A stretch of 64,000 bases of DNA from UBA9926 sp018645765 (GTDB lineage: Bacteria > Pseudomonadota > Gammaproteobacteria > Pseudomonadales > Azotimanducaceae): positions 62,001-126,000 of the forward strand of contig CASIBO010000006.1 in NCBI GenBank assembly GCA_949372755.1. Direction: 5' to 3'. The notes below the pieces were generated by a model. That model did no database searches, was not told where the DNA came from, and was given only the letters and a program-made list of their open reading frames with translations. A program made the position numbers and the translations under genes. Below are positions 16,801 through 26,926 of the stretch, one piece after another. How positions within the stretch are numbered: the stretch's first letter is position 1; every line of letters starts with the position of its first letter.

Positions 16801-18591
16801 ATGATTAAACAGCTTAGAAATCTTTTATCGAAGCAGGGCCTGCTGCTGCTCATCTTGGTTGGCTTTGTCCCGGTCAGCTTTGGGGAAATTAGCCATGTGA
16901 GTGCGGGGAACAATTACACCTGCGTTATCGATGACGGCGCCGTCTCGTGTGGCGGTGAGAATACCGTGGGCCAGCTTGATGTCCCGCTGCTCACGGGCGC
17001 TCGAGCCCTCAGCGCCGGTGCGCGCGGCACGGTGTGCGCGATCTCAGATGTGGGCTTAAGTTGCTGGGGACGGCAATCAGATGGCTTGTTGGACATCCCG
17101 AAACTGGTAAACCCCGTGAAGGTCTCGGTTGGCAGTCGCCATGCCTGCGCTCTGGACGAGGCAGGCGTGCGCTGTTGGGGTTTGAATGATTATGGTCAGC
17201 TGAATGTGCCAAAACTTGAAAGTGTTACGGCCCTTGCGGCGGGCGATGACTTTACCTGCGCCATCTCGGGCGGCCGGGTACAGTGTTGGGGCACTGATCA
17301 TGATGGGACGCTTAATCCGCCCGACTTTAACGGGTTAGAGGTCTTGCGGGTCAGTACCCACGCGTGCGCTGCGAGTCGTGATGGTATGGTTTGCTGGGGA
17401 CCGAATGACTTTGGCGAAAGTATTGCGCCGCCTTTTATTGAGATCTCTGACATTGGGGTTGGCGGTCTGCACAGCTGCGTCATCACTTCGGGCAAGGTGA
17501 CGTGTTGGGGGTTCGGCAACCAGAATCAGTTGATGGTGCCAGACATTAAAAACCCCAGAATGCTGGCTTTAGGCAGTGGCCATAGCTGCGCCGTCGGTGA
17601 CGAGGGTTTGGTCTGTTGGGGTCGCAAGCGCAGTTATTTGAATGCTGATGAGGTGATGGCCTTTGTGGGCGGCGTTGTCGCGCCACCGAAACCCGAAACG
17701 GTGAGCTTGTATGATTATTTCAAACGGCCGCGCCCGGTACTCATCGAGGAAAAAGGGCCACTAGATTATGCAGACGACCTGCCGGTGCTGCGCGCTGCCA
17801 CCCAAAGCGGTGTTGTGATCAGTACGGGTAGTACCCACAGTTGTTATTTAAAAACAGGGGTTATTGAGTGCTTCGGTGATAGTGATGCGGATCAAACAAC
17901 AGTGCCCGCCTTGACGAATCCGCGGCAAGTCAGCACAGGGTTCGACTTTAGTTGTGCAATTGCCGATGAAGGGGTGGTTTGTTGGGGTGACAATTCGCGA
18001 AACCAAGCCAATGCGCCCTTCACCATTAACCCCATTCAAATCGCAACGGGCGGTCGACATGCTTGCTTGTTGGATGGCGCGACGGTGGATTGTTGGGGTT
18101 GGAATTTCAATGGTCAAACGGATGTGCCATCGACCTTGCGTAACCCGCGGCAGGTCACAGCAGGTCTTTATCACAGCTGCGCGCTGGATGATGACGGGGT
18201 GCATTGTTGGGGGTCGAACGCTTACGGTCAAACGGATGTGCCAGAGCTCGTGAATCCGAAATACCTCAGCAGTGGGTTGGGCAACCACAATTGTGTCGTC
18301 GATGATACTGGGGTTGTTTGTTGGGGCGATGATGAGCACAGCCAAGCTCAGGCGCTACCTTTGGTGCGACCGATTGATGTCAGCGTCGGCTATGAACATA
18401 CTTGCGCGTTGGATGACTCAGGGGTTCAGTGCTGGGGAAAGAATGCGCAGGGTCAGTTGGATGTGCCTGTCTTGGATAATCCGAAACAGGTGAGTGTGGG
18501 CGGCAATTATAGTTGCGCCGAAGATGCAACCGGTTTGGTTTGCTGGGGCTATATGGGATTGGAAGCCGTCCAAGTGCCAGGAAATTTCTAA
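16801..18591 (+). CDS. Secreted RCC1-repeat protein, two seven-bladed propellers
   Basis: A 596-residue exported protein: signal peptide to about residue 28 (SFGE), then 14 RCC1-like repeats of ~36-40 residues. Each holds a ...CA(I/L)D..GV.CWG...GQ..VP pattern, so each repeat carries a close cysteine pair. Seven repeats run to about residue 280, then a linker of ~50 residues (PPKPETVSLYDYFKRPRP region), then seven more. RCC1 folds as a seven-bladed propeller, so two propellers are expected, possibly disulfide-pinned. Function unknown; surface or periplasmic binding is likely. It is not in an operon. Confidence 0.85.
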   Translation: MIKQLRNLLSKQGLLLLILVGFVPVSFGEISHVSAGNNYTCVIDDGAVSCGGENTVGQLDVPLLTGARALSAGARGTVCAISDVGLSCWGRQSDGLLDIPKLVNPVKVSVGSRHACALDEAGVRCWGLNDYGQLNVPKLESVTALAAGDDFTCAISGGRVQCWGTDHDGTLNPPDFNGLEVLRVSTHACAASRDGMVCWGPNDFGESIAPPFIEISDIGVGGLHSCVITSGKVTCWGFGNQNQLMVPDIKNPRMLALGSGHSCAVGDEGLVCWGRKRSYLNADEVMAFVGGVVAPPKPETVSLYDYFKRPRPVLIEEKGPLDYADDLPVLRAATQSGVVISTGSTHSCYLKTGVIECFGDSDADQTTVPALTNPRQVSTGFDFSCAIADEGVVCWGDNSRNQANAPFTINPIQIATGGRHACLLDGATVDCWGWNFNGQTDVPSTLRNPRQVTAGLYHSCALDDDGVHCWGSNAYGQTDVPELVNPKYLSSGLGNHNCVVDDTGVVCWGDDEHSQAQALPLVRPIDVSVGYEHTCALDDSGVQCWGKNAQGQLDVPVLDNPKQVSVGGNYSCAEDATGLVCWGYMGLEAVQVPGNF

Positions 18592-18798
18592 TCCTGCAAA
18601 GGTACCTTAGGCGGTTGTATTACCTGTAAAACGACTGAAGTGGCGCAGGTCGTCTCCTCAGTGGCAGGTGCGGATGACGGCGTCGGCTTGTCTTCCTTGA
18701 CGGGATCGTGTGGGTAATAACGGTGTGCCTAGCAACTCCTGGCGGCTTGCGCTAAGCTCGGCCGCGTTAAGAAAATCTGAGCTTAAAAAGAATCTTTC

Positions 18799-19578
18799 AT
18801 GTCTGATTTTAAAACCATTCGTCTGGAACGACGCGCCCCATTGGGTTTGATCACGATTGATCGGCCCGAGAAACACAATGCTATTTCTTTGCAGGTTCTT
18901 GACGAGTTGAATCGGGCTTTTGACCTGCTTGCGAGCGAGGATACGATTCGGGTGATCAGCTTTTGGGGGGCAGGCGGCCGTGCTTTTGCTGCGGGATCAG
19001 ATTTGAATGAAGTGGCGGACCGAGATTTAAAAAAAGGTATGGAGCCGATTGTACAGGGGCTCGCGGCGAAGCTTGAAGCGTCACCGAAAGTCACTATTGC
19101 GGCCATAGACGGTATTTGCATGGGGGGTGGCCTGGAGGTCGCCTTAGGCTGTGATCTTAGAGTTTGTTCGCCGAGCAGTCGCTTCGGAACGCCTGAAGGC
19201 AAACTCGGTATTATCCCAGGTGGGGGTGCGACCGCGCGATTGCCGCGCCTCATTGGTAAAGGCTGGGCGTTGGAGATGTTGCTGATGGGCGAGCCCATTG
19301 CAGCCGAACGTGCCCTCCAAATAGGACTGGTAACACGGGTTGTTGAATCGAGCGCGTTGAGTGCAGAAGTCACTAAAATGGCCGATCATCTGGCGGGATT
19401 CGCACCCTTTGTGCCGCATTTCATGAAAGTGATGGTCCAGCAGGGGTTGGAAGGCAGTTCTGCGTCGGCCTTGGCGATGGAAAAGTTTGCTCAGAGCGCT
19501 CTATTGCAAACGCAGGACAAGCAAGAGGGTATCGACGCGTTTTTAAACAAACGCGCGCCAAATTTCAAAGGCCAATAG
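18799..19578 (+). CDS. Enoyl-CoA hydratase/isomerase family protein
   Basis: A 259-residue crotonase-fold protein of usual length. Oxyanion-hole segments are GGRAFAAGSDLNEV and GICMGGGLEVALGCDLRVC, followed by FGTPEGKLGIIPGGGATARLPR, in which Glu lies near a catalytic position. It hydrates or isomerises an enoyl-CoA in beta-oxidation-type pathways. It starts after the ~200-base gap following the RCC1 gene and converges on the carboxylesterase. Confidence 0.9.
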   Translation: MSDFKTIRLERRAPLGLITIDRPEKHNAISLQVLDELNRAFDLLASEDTIRVISFWGAGGRAFAAGSDLNEVADRDLKKGMEPIVQGLAAKLEASPKVTIAAIDGICMGGGLEVALGCDLRVCSPSSRFGTPEGKLGIIPGGGATARLPRLIGKGWALEMLLMGEPIAAERALQIGLVTRVVESSALSAEVTKMADHLAGFAPFVPHFMKVMVQQGLEGSSASALAMEKFAQSALLQTQDKQEGIDAFLNKRAPNFKGQ

Positions 19579-19589
19579 CCGAAATGAAG

Positions 19590-21425
19590 TTAAAATTGTT
19601 GGCGCTCCAGTAACTGCGTAACGGTTTGATAATCCCGGTCTAAGCATTGTCCTGCTGCAAACGTCTGCCAGGCGGCTGGGTCGATGCCGTCGCCATTTCG
19701 ATAGGTGAGTCCGTAAAGCGCTTGGCATCGCCCCATTAAATCAAAGCGCGGGTCTTGCTCGAGCTTGGCGAGCAGCCCGTTAAGAGTCAGCGCGGCTGTG
19801 CTGCTGACAATGCCTTGGTGGTTATCGCTGTCCAGAATCAGGAAACGCTCGACATTGTCTGCTGCTTGCCAGGCCGGCCAAGTGGGTTGCGGCGCGGGTA
19901 GTCCGAGGTTTGGGTCCCCGGTGTACGCAAAGGCGGCCCAATAATTGCGCATTTGCTGGGATAAGCGGTCCGCCGCCTCAGCGCCATCTCCAATCACAAA
20001 CTTTGAGACCAAGGTTTGTTCCATGGCGGCTGGGAACAAAAATAGGAGTTCCATCGCGTGACCCGCGCCCAATAAATCGGCGTAGTTTAGGTCTTGAATG
20101 GTTGGCAATTCATCCCAATCAAAGCGGTAAGCGAATACGGCCTGCTCGCTTTGGGTAAGGCTGCGTGCGACGTCATCGGTTGCTCTAAGCTTCCAGAACG
20201 CACTGCCATATTCGCTCATTGCCTCATAATAATCAGGGTTCTTAATCGCCAGTGGCATTCGATCGATGAAGGACCAAAGCCCATCGGGTTGACCCCATTT
20301 TACTAAATGGGGATCCATGGCATTAAACAGTTTCGTTTCGTCCCGATTGGTTCCCACCAGAACCGGAACCTTGGCGCGAGTGGGATCCTTGAGCGCGCCA
20401 ACAATGCCATCAGAACGGACGACGACACCATCCGGGAATACCCGAGTCATGCCTACCTTCCGAGGTTTAGCGGCCTGCTCGGCTTGCAACAGATTCGCAG
20501 GCGTCTGCGCGCGCAGGTAGCTTGCTATTTCTAAGCTCGTCAGGTTGGCGAGATGTCGCTTTGCTCCGGCCAAGTCTTCCGCAACGCCTTCGTCTATTAA
20601 CAACTGATAGAGTATCTCTTGACTGCTTATCGTGCCCGAGACGCCATCGCTTGGATAATCGCTTTCGGCTTCGCTGAGGCTGGCGACGGAGACGATCCCA
20701 CTTTGGATAATGGCTTTTTGGAATAGCCCGTCCGCCAGCGGGGACGCGAGGAGGGCGGCGACATTATGTCCGCCAGCGGATTCGCCAAAAATTGTGACGT
20801 TGCTTGGGTCACCACCAAACTCGGCGATGTTGTCTTGCACAAAACGTAGGGCAGCGATGGTGTCGAGGGTACCAAAATTACCCGAATCATCCATGGCGGT
20901 TGTGGGGCCCGCTCGCAGCGATGGATGGCGAAACCAGCCGAATGAGCCAAGTCGGTATGCAATGGTGACAACGATCACGGACTGCTCGCTAACGAGATGA
21001 CTGGGGTTGTAGGTTGCAGCCGAACCCAGCGTGTTGGCGCCGCCGTGAATCCAAACCATGACCGGTAGGGCTTGATTAGAAGCCGTTTGCGTTGGCGCCC
21101 AGATATTAAGATACAGGCAGTCTTCTGCGCCGCTAAAAGGCGCTTCGTTATCGCCTTGAAAAAAACCGCGTTGAAAACATGCGGGGGCATCTTCAAGTGC
21201 GGTCAGGGTTTGCGTCCAAGGTAAGGGCGCAAGGGGCGCGCGCCAGCGCAAGGCCCCGATCGGTGGTTGGGCAAAGGGAATCCCCCGCCAGACCGAAAGC
21301 GCGTCTTCTTGGGCACCGATGACGGGTCCAAAACGGGTTGTACGCTGGGTGTCCTGATCGACCCTAGCACCACAGGCCGCAAGGGTGAGCAGCAGGACCG
21401 CTAGCGCTAAAATTCGTGCCGCCAT
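19590..21425 (-). CDS. Carboxylesterase type B lipoprotein
   Basis: A 611-residue alpha/beta-hydrolase of the carboxylesterase/cholinesterase family, with a lipobox LAAC (C18) after a short hydrophobic signal, so it is probably anchored to the outer membrane. Family motifs include EDCLYLNIWAP, GESAGGHN (nucleophile Ser), and a C-terminal segment. An upstream in-frame ATG at 21497 would add 24 residues before the signal, so the ATG at 21425 is chosen. It hydrolyses carboxylic esters; the substrate is unknown. The gene ends 11 bases from the enoyl-CoA hydratase end. Confidence 0.88.
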   Translation of the reverse strand: MAARILALAVLLLTLAACGARVDQDTQRTTRFGPVIGAQEDALSVWRGIPFAQPPIGALRWRAPLAPLPWTQTLTALEDAPACFQRGFFQGDNEAPFSGAEDCLYLNIWAPTQTASNQALPVMVWIHGGANTLGSAATYNPSHLVSEQSVIVVTIAYRLGSFGWFRHPSLRAGPTTAMDDSGNFGTLDTIAALRFVQDNIAEFGGDPSNVTIFGESAGGHNVAALLASPLADGLFQKAIIQSGIVSVASLSEAESDYPSDGVSGTISSQEILYQLLIDEGVAEDLAGAKRHLANLTSLEIASYLRAQTPANLLQAEQAAKPRKVGMTRVFPDGVVVRSDGIVGALKDPTRAKVPVLVGTNRDETKLFNAMDPHLVKWGQPDGLWSFIDRMPLAIKNPDYYEAMSEYGSAFWKLRATDDVARSLTQSEQAVFAYRFDWDELPTIQDLNYADLLGAGHAMELLFLFPAAMEQTLVSKFVIGDGAEAADRLSQQMRNYWAAFAYTGDPNLGLPAPQPTWPAWQAADNVERFLILDSDNHQGIVSSTAALTLNGLLAKLEQDPRFDLMGRCQALYGLTYRNGDGIDPAAWQTFAAGQCLDRDYQTVTQLLERQQF

Positions 21426-21544
21426 AATTTTCTCGAACTCTGAGTAGAAAACCCTTATAGGCTTTTGCTGGCCTAAGCGCAAACAAGCGACGCTCAAAAA
21501 CGCCTCGATCCTGATCGAGACGGATAAAACTCTGAAAGCGCCGT

Positions 21545-22435
21545 TTAATGAAACGGCGCAAAGACCTCATTAATGAGGCGATCTAAGGTCTCGATCGGAT
21601 CATTGCCCAGATTAAAATCTGGAACGATGAATTCATCGACGCCGAGGTTGCAGTAGGCGCCGATGGTCTCTTGCAGCGCTTGAACGGAGCCGGAGATGCT
21701 CGCCTGGGTGTTGCGGCGCATTTTTTCAGCGAAGGCGTCATCGTCTGTCAAAAACACCAAAGCAACCGCGGTCCGCTTTAGGGTGCTTGGATCTCGCCCC
21801 AATCGCTCGCAGTGCGCATCCAAGATGGCCAGTTTATGTTTTAAGGTGGCAACCGTACCCCAGACATTCCATTCGTCCGCATATTGAGCGGTGATTCTTA
21901 AGGTGACTTTTTCGCCACCGCCGCCGATCAGTAAAGGCAGCGGGGCTTGCAATGGTTTGGGTTCAAGAGGTGCATCGGTTAATTGATAGAACTGTCCTGA
22001 AAAAGTCCCACTCGGGTGCTCATAAAGTTGCTTGATCACTTGGCAGGCCTCTTCCAGCCGCGCCAGGCGTTCAGGGACATCAAAAAAGGGCAGGCCATAT
22101 TTCAGGTGTTCGTTTTCCTGCCAACCAGCTCCCAGACCCAAAACCATTCGGCCGTTACAAATATGATCGATCGTTGCTGCCATCTTGGCGAGCACGGCGG
22201 GGTGCCGGTAGGTATTGCCGGCGACCAATGAGCCAAATCGAATTCGCGGCACGCTCGCCGCGATTGCCGCAAGTGTTGTAAACGCCTCGGGCCAAGGCGC
22301 GCTGGTGTCTTCTGCGTTCGGCATAAAGTGATCCGCCAACCAAAACCCATCCCATCCGGTTTTCTCAACGTGATGTGCAAGGTTTAGAGTGGTCGCAAAC
22401 GGATGGGTTGGCCGAGGCCAGAAGCTAAATTTCAT
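21545..22435 (-). CDS. LLM-class flavin (possibly F420) oxidoreductase
   Basis: A 296-residue luciferase-like TIM-barrel protein. Typical segments are HVEKTGWDGFWLADHF, the loop with FGSLVAGNTYRHPAVLAKMAATID, GRMVLGLGAGWQENEH, and PLLIGGGGEK. Members of this subgroup are often annotated F420-dependent, but F420 synthesis cannot be inferred from this window, so FMN is possible. It lies upstream of the esterase in the same direction with a 119-base gap, and the two are not clearly an operon. Confidence 0.85.
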   Translation of the reverse strand: MKFSFWPRPTHPFATTLNLAHHVEKTGWDGFWLADHFMPNAEDTSAPWPEAFTTLAAIAASVPRIRFGSLVAGNTYRHPAVLAKMAATIDHICNGRMVLGLGAGWQENEHLKYGLPFFDVPERLARLEEACQVIKQLYEHPSGTFSGQFYQLTDAPLEPKPLQAPLPLLIGGGGEKVTLRITAQYADEWNVWGTVATLKHKLAILDAHCERLGRDPSTLKRTAVALVFLTDDDAFAEKMRRNTQASISGSVQALQETIGAYCNLGVDEFIVPDFNLGNDPIETLDRLINEVFAPFH

Positions 22436-22695
22436 AATAGGGTCCTTGATGGTCGTCGCTTAATCAGAAATGAGCGGCCGATCATAGCGGCAGTTCGGCA
22501 GTCTACGGTCGTGAGAGCTTATCAAATGCCGCTCGCCGTGTGTTTACTGAAGGTCGTGCAGACTGACCGTTCCAATCAAGGCTCGGAGGAGCAGGCTGGC
22601 CGCGCTAGCTTTTTAAGCTGACATGCTGGGCTAGGCCTCGTAATTTCCAGTCTGAGCGCTTAAGCTTTGGGCACTTTACAACGTGTGCCAATACT

Positions 22696-24282
22696 ATGAA
22701 TTCAGAACAAAACTCGACCATTGCGGATTACTTCCTAGCGGCAGCGGCGCGTTGGCCTCAATCTGACTTTCTGATTTTTCCTGATCATCGCCATACCTAT
22801 ACGACGATGAAGACCGCCATGCTATCGCGCGCGGCCAGTTTTAAAGCTTGCGGCATTGTCCCTGGTGATCATGTTGGCTTACTGATGGCCAATTGTCCGG
22901 AGTACATCGAGTGCTTATTGGGTTTGCAGTGTTTGGGCGCCATCGCCGTGCCAATGAATGCGCGCTATAAGCCGGATGAGCTGGCCTATGTTGTGAGCAA
23001 TGCTGAACTGAAACTCATCGTGACCCACGATTTGATCAGCGAGTATGCGGACTTCGGGCGGCTCCTGCTCGAGGCGGCTGCGCTTTCAAAACCTGAAGCG
23101 CTTTCGGCAATGGTGATGTTGGGCGGGCAGCGGGCAGGCTTCATGACCCAAGCTGACTTTGAAGCCGCGGGTGTTAACTCGGATCAATCGGCCGTGCTTG
23201 AAACCCTCCGCGCCGTATCCTCTGAGGATACGGCGATTATGATGTATACCTCAGGCACCACCGCGCACCCCAAAGGCTGTCCGCTGCATCATGATATGTT
23301 GGTTCAAAATGGCATTAATATGAACCAGAGTCGCTATTTCTTGACCGATCAAGACCGGTTTTGGGCGCCGCTTCCGATGTTCCATATGGCATCGATTTTG
23401 CCGATGCTGTGCTGTATTGATGCCGGGGCTGCCTTGTTGTCGATGGTTCATATGGATGCGGGTGAAAGCCTTGCCATGCTGGAGGCCGAACGGGCGACCG
23501 TTGCGTTTCCGTCCTTCCCAACGGTCACGGCGGCACTGATCGCACACCCAGACTTTGAAACCCGGGATCTTTCGTCGATCAAACGTCTGAATAATGTCGC
23601 GCCACCGGACGTGCTTCGACAGTTTCAAGCGGCGTTCCCCCAATCGATACAAACCGGCGCGTATGGCCTGACGGAGGCTGGGGGGGTTCTTGCGTTTAAC
23701 CATCCCGACGAAACGCTTGAAAGTCGCGTGACGACGTGTGGCAAACCGATGCCGGGCTTGGAAGCGAAGATCATGCATCCTGAAACGCAGACGCCCTGCT
23801 TGCCGGGTGAGCGCGGCGAGATTTGGCTTCGGGGCTATGCCATTTTTAAGGGTTATTACAAATCCCCGGAAAAGAACGAGGAAGCCTTTCAGGATGGCTG
23901 GTTCCGAACGGGTGATCTCTGCGTGATGCGAGCAAGCGGCGAGATCGAGTTCCACGGCAGAATCAAAGACATGCTAAAAGTGGGGGGTGAAAATGTCGCC
24001 GCGATCGAAATCGAATCCCTAATCTCAAAACATCCAAGCGTTAAAATGGCCCAGGTTATTGGCGTGGCGGATGACCGGTTGTCTGAAGTTGCGGCGGCCT
24101 ACGTTGAATGTCACGACGGGCAGCCGGTCACGCAAGAAGAACTCATCGAATATTGTCAGGGCAAGATCGCGAGTTTTAAAATCCCGCGCCACGTTCGGGT
24201 CGTGCAGGATTGGCCCATGTCAGCCACCAAGGTCCAAAAGTTTGTGCTTCGGCAGTGGTTTGATGCTGAGGTTAGCGCTTAG
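22696..24282 (+). CDS. AMP-dependent acyl-CoA synthetase/ligase
   Basis: A 528-residue ANL-superfamily enzyme that activates a carboxylic acid to its CoA thioester via acyl-AMP. The P-loop MMYTSGTTAHPKG, the A5-type motif YGLTEAGG, FRTGDL, the hinge GRIKDMLKVGGENV and the C-terminal catalytic Lys region (SATKVQK) are all present. Fatty acid or aromatic acid is plausible. The last 11 bases overlap the convergent MFS gene. Confidence 0.92.
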   Translation: MNSEQNSTIADYFLAAAARWPQSDFLIFPDHRHTYTTMKTAMLSRAASFKACGIVPGDHVGLLMANCPEYIECLLGLQCLGAIAVPMNARYKPDELAYVVSNAELKLIVTHDLISEYADFGRLLLEAAALSKPEALSAMVMLGGQRAGFMTQADFEAAGVNSDQSAVLETLRAVSSEDTAIMMYTSGTTAHPKGCPLHHDMLVQNGINMNQSRYFLTDQDRFWAPLPMFHMASILPMLCCIDAGAALLSMVHMDAGESLAMLEAERATVAFPSFPTVTAALIAHPDFETRDLSSIKRLNNVAPPDVLRQFQAAFPQSIQTGAYGLTEAGGVLAFNHPDETLESRVTTCGKPMPGLEAKIMHPETQTPCLPGERGEIWLRGYAIFKGYYKSPEKNEEAFQDGWFRTGDLCVMRASGEIEFHGRIKDMLKVGGENVAAIEIESLISKHPSVKMAQVIGVADDRLSEVAAAYVECHDGQPVTQEELIEYCQGKIASFKIPRHVRVVQDWPMSATKVQKFVLRQWFDAEVSA

Positions 24283-25507
24283 TTTGATCGACGCTTGGGT
24301 ATCGGCCGAGGAGTAAAACGAGGACCACTGATCCCGTAAAAGCAACCGCGCCCAAGGCAAACCCAGTGCGATAACTTTGGGTGATCTCATAAAGCTCCGC
24401 AAAGAGCGCCGGCGCAATACCGGATGCTGAGGCAAGCCCAGCGTACAAAAACCCATAGATTTTGGCGTAATGCCGGGGGCCAAAGTAGGTTGCGGCGAGG
24501 AATGCCATCAAATCCAGTTCTGCTCCTGCGGCGAAGCCCAACAAGATTGCCGCGATCTGAGCATTAACCAGGGTTAAATCGGACCAGAGCAATAAGCAGC
24601 CCACAATAGGCATCGAGATGGCAATGGCCGCAACGCCAGGCGCCCAGAAGCGATCCACGCAGAACCCGATGACCAAGCGGCCAACGATCACAGCCGTGCC
24701 AAATAAACTGATCGTTTGGGCGGCATCGACCGATGAGATACCCGTGTCGGTGAGCGCGGGGATCATATTGGGTACGAGACCCGATTGCGCGATATAGACC
24801 AGAAAGATTGAAGCGAGCAGAACCCAAAATCGATAACCTGAAACCGCCTCGGTCAGCGTTAAACCCCAATCCGCCTCCGGCGCTGTCACGTCATCGGCTT
24901 GTGTGGTTTGACCGGGTTTGAAGTAGAAAAAAACGAGTGGCCAAGCAACAACAAGGGGCAGCAGGGCCAGCGTCATATAGCCCACCCGCCAGCCGTAATG
25001 GGTTAATACCCAAGCGATTGCCGGCGGCACCAACACGGCGCAGAGCCCAGTGCCGCTGAGTACCAACCCGAGCGCTAAACCGCGCTGGCGGTGAAAATTG
25101 GTCGTGACAGCGGTGGTCCAGGTGACCGGAATCGTGCCGGCGCCTAAAAGTGCCATCGCAGCATAGGCGGCATAAAATTGCCAAAGCTGCCCGGTTGTGA
25201 AGGCGGGTAGTAAAAAAGCCAGACTCAGGCCCGTAAGCCCAAAGAGGGCAACAATCCGGGCGCCGTGGCGATGAATCAGTAAACCGATGAGGGGGGATGT
25301 GAGCACCCCCATGCCGGTGCTGAACAAAAGCGATAATTGAAACTCAGATCGAGACCACCCGAACTCTTGGGTAACCGGCACCACGAATAAGCCCATGGTA
25401 TAAAACGGCAGCACAATCGAGCTGCAAATGACCCCGACGCATGCGGCAATTAAGAGCAAAGGCTGGCGAGAGATTTCGTTCGAGGGAAAGTTTGACCAGA
25501 CTGTCAT
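24272..25507 (-). CDS. MFS transporter (monocarboxylate-type)
   Basis: A 411-residue, 12-helix major facilitator. The order of hydrophobic segments and the GFLYAGLASASGIAPALFAELYE region suggest the oxalate/formate or monocarboxylate (MCT) group. The motif A equivalent between helices 2 and 3 is PLIGLLIHRHGARIV. It is an inner-membrane carrier, probably for an organic acid, which fits the convergent acyl-CoA ligase next door. The substrate cannot be assigned. Confidence 0.88.
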   Translation of the reverse strand: MTVWSNFPSNEISRQPLLLIAACVGVICSSIVLPFYTMGLFVVPVTQEFGWSRSEFQLSLLFSTGMGVLTSPLIGLLIHRHGARIVALFGLTGLSLAFLLPAFTTGQLWQFYAAYAAMALLGAGTIPVTWTTAVTTNFHRQRGLALGLVLSGTGLCAVLVPPAIAWVLTHYGWRVGYMTLALLPLVVAWPLVFFYFKPGQTTQADDVTAPEADWGLTLTEAVSGYRFWVLLASIFLVYIAQSGLVPNMIPALTDTGISSVDAAQTISLFGTAVIVGRLVIGFCVDRFWAPGVAAIAISMPIVGCLLLWSDLTLVNAQIAAILLGFAAGAELDLMAFLAATYFGPRHYAKIYGFLYAGLASASGIAPALFAELYEITQSYRTGFALGAVAFTGSVVLVLLLGRYPSVDQTKR

Positions 25508-25684
25508 GCTGAGGCCTTACATAGCTTTTTCGTTACGCTAATCGATTCAGCGGCAGATTCCTAGCAGCCGTTGCGGGGGCGCTTGGGTTGGAACGATCTG
25601 AGGGCCTGTTTTGGGGTAGCTGGTTCCCCCGCGTTCTGGCTATGATGTCACAATCGAAGTTAATCAAGATTAAGAGGCGACGCC

Positions 25685-26920
25685 ATGACGCAAGGTATGC
25701 CGAAGCACGGCACAGCATTTTCAGTTTTGAAGACAGAAATGATCGAGCGCGGCCGCGGGGATGTGCAATGGCGCGATGGCAAAACCGCGGTTTACGTGTT
25801 CAACGCCGGTGAGGATGTGACCGAGGTCCAAAAACAAGGCTATCTGTTATATCTATCTGAAAATGGCTTGGGGCCGGCTGCCTTCCCATCGCTCAAAAAA
25901 ATGGAAGCCGAAGTGGTGGGTATGGGGCTGTCATTGCTGCAGGCGCCCGAAGGGGCCGTCGGGCATATGACCTCCGGTGGTACTGACTCGATTACAATGG
26001 CTGTGAAAGCTGCGAGAGACTATGCGCGAGCACAAGGCCAGCCCGAGCCGTTTAATTTGGTCCTGCCGTATTCGGCGCATCCTGCCTTCGATAAGGCGGC
26101 GGCGCTGATGTCGATCGAAATCCGACGGGTTGCGACGCGACCCGATTACTTGGCGGATGTGGGTGCTATGGCGGATCAAATCGATGACAGCACTTTGATG
26201 ATGGTTGGGTCCGCGCCCAGCTTCCCGTACGGTTTGATTGACCCGATTGCGGATCTCAGTGATCTGGCGACGGCGCGTAATGTTTGGTTGCACGTCGACG
26301 CCTGTGTTGGCGGATACATTGCCCCGTTTGTTGAAATGAATGGCGTGGACCTGTCGCCTTGGGATTTTCGGGTGCCGGGGGTTTGTTCGTTGTCTGCGGA
26401 TCTGCACAAGTACGGCTATTGTGCAAAGGGCGCCAGTACCATTTTTTATCGCTCTGAGGCCCTTCGGGATCACATGATATTTGATCAAAAAGACTGGCCG
26501 GCCGGCCGTATGGTGACGCCGACGCTGGCCGGGACTCGGCCAGGTGGCGCGATTTCATCGGCCTGGGCTGTGATGCATTACCTTGGCATCGAGGGCTATT
26601 GCCAAAAACAGCAATCGGTTACCCGAGCGCGCGCAAGAATTGAAATGGGCGTCGCTGAATTGGGGTTTGAGGTGTTGGGCGCGCCAAAGCTCGGCATCAT
26701 GGCATTTAGCCATCCAGAACTTGACATTTTTGCGCTGTACAAACGCCTGTTTGAGCGCGGTTGGGTGACCAGCCTGTGCACTCAGCCGAAAGCGCTGCAC
26801 TTAATGCTGTCACCCTTTCATGAAACGGTGGTTGGGCAGTACCTTACCGATCTCACCTGGGCCGTAGAGCAGGTTCGGGGCGGCATAACCGATGCCGTGA
26901 CTGAGGTGCGCTACAGCTAG
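25685..26920 (+). CDS. PLP-dependent group II decarboxylase / sphingosine-phosphate-lyase-like protein
   Basis: A 411-residue fold-type I PLP enzyme. H203-D205 (LHVDACVGG) stacks on and binds the cofactor pyridine; the Schiff-base Lys is K242 in SADLHKYG. Further matches are GHMTSGGTDS and GTRPGGAISSAW, typical of the sphingosine-1-phosphate lyase and glutamate/tyrosine decarboxylase superfamily. It lyses or decarboxylates an amino or amino-alcohol substrate; which is unknown. Divergent from the MFS carrier by 177 bases and convergent with the SDR by six. Confidence 0.85.
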   Translation: MTQGMPKHGTAFSVLKTEMIERGRGDVQWRDGKTAVYVFNAGEDVTEVQKQGYLLYLSENGLGPAAFPSLKKMEAEVVGMGLSLLQAPEGAVGHMTSGGTDSITMAVKAARDYARAQGQPEPFNLVLPYSAHPAFDKAAALMSIEIRRVATRPDYLADVGAMADQIDDSTLMMVGSAPSFPYGLIDPIADLSDLATARNVWLHVDACVGGYIAPFVEMNGVDLSPWDFRVPGVCSLSADLHKYGYCAKGASTIFYRSEALRDHMIFDQKDWPAGRMVTPTLAGTRPGGAISSAWAVMHYLGIEGYCQKQQSVTRARARIEMGVAELGFEVLGAPKLGIMAFSHPELDIFALYKRLFERGWVTSLCTQPKALHLMLSPFHETVVGQYLTDLTWAVEQVRGGITDAVTEVRYS

Positions 26921-26926
26921 CGGCAA

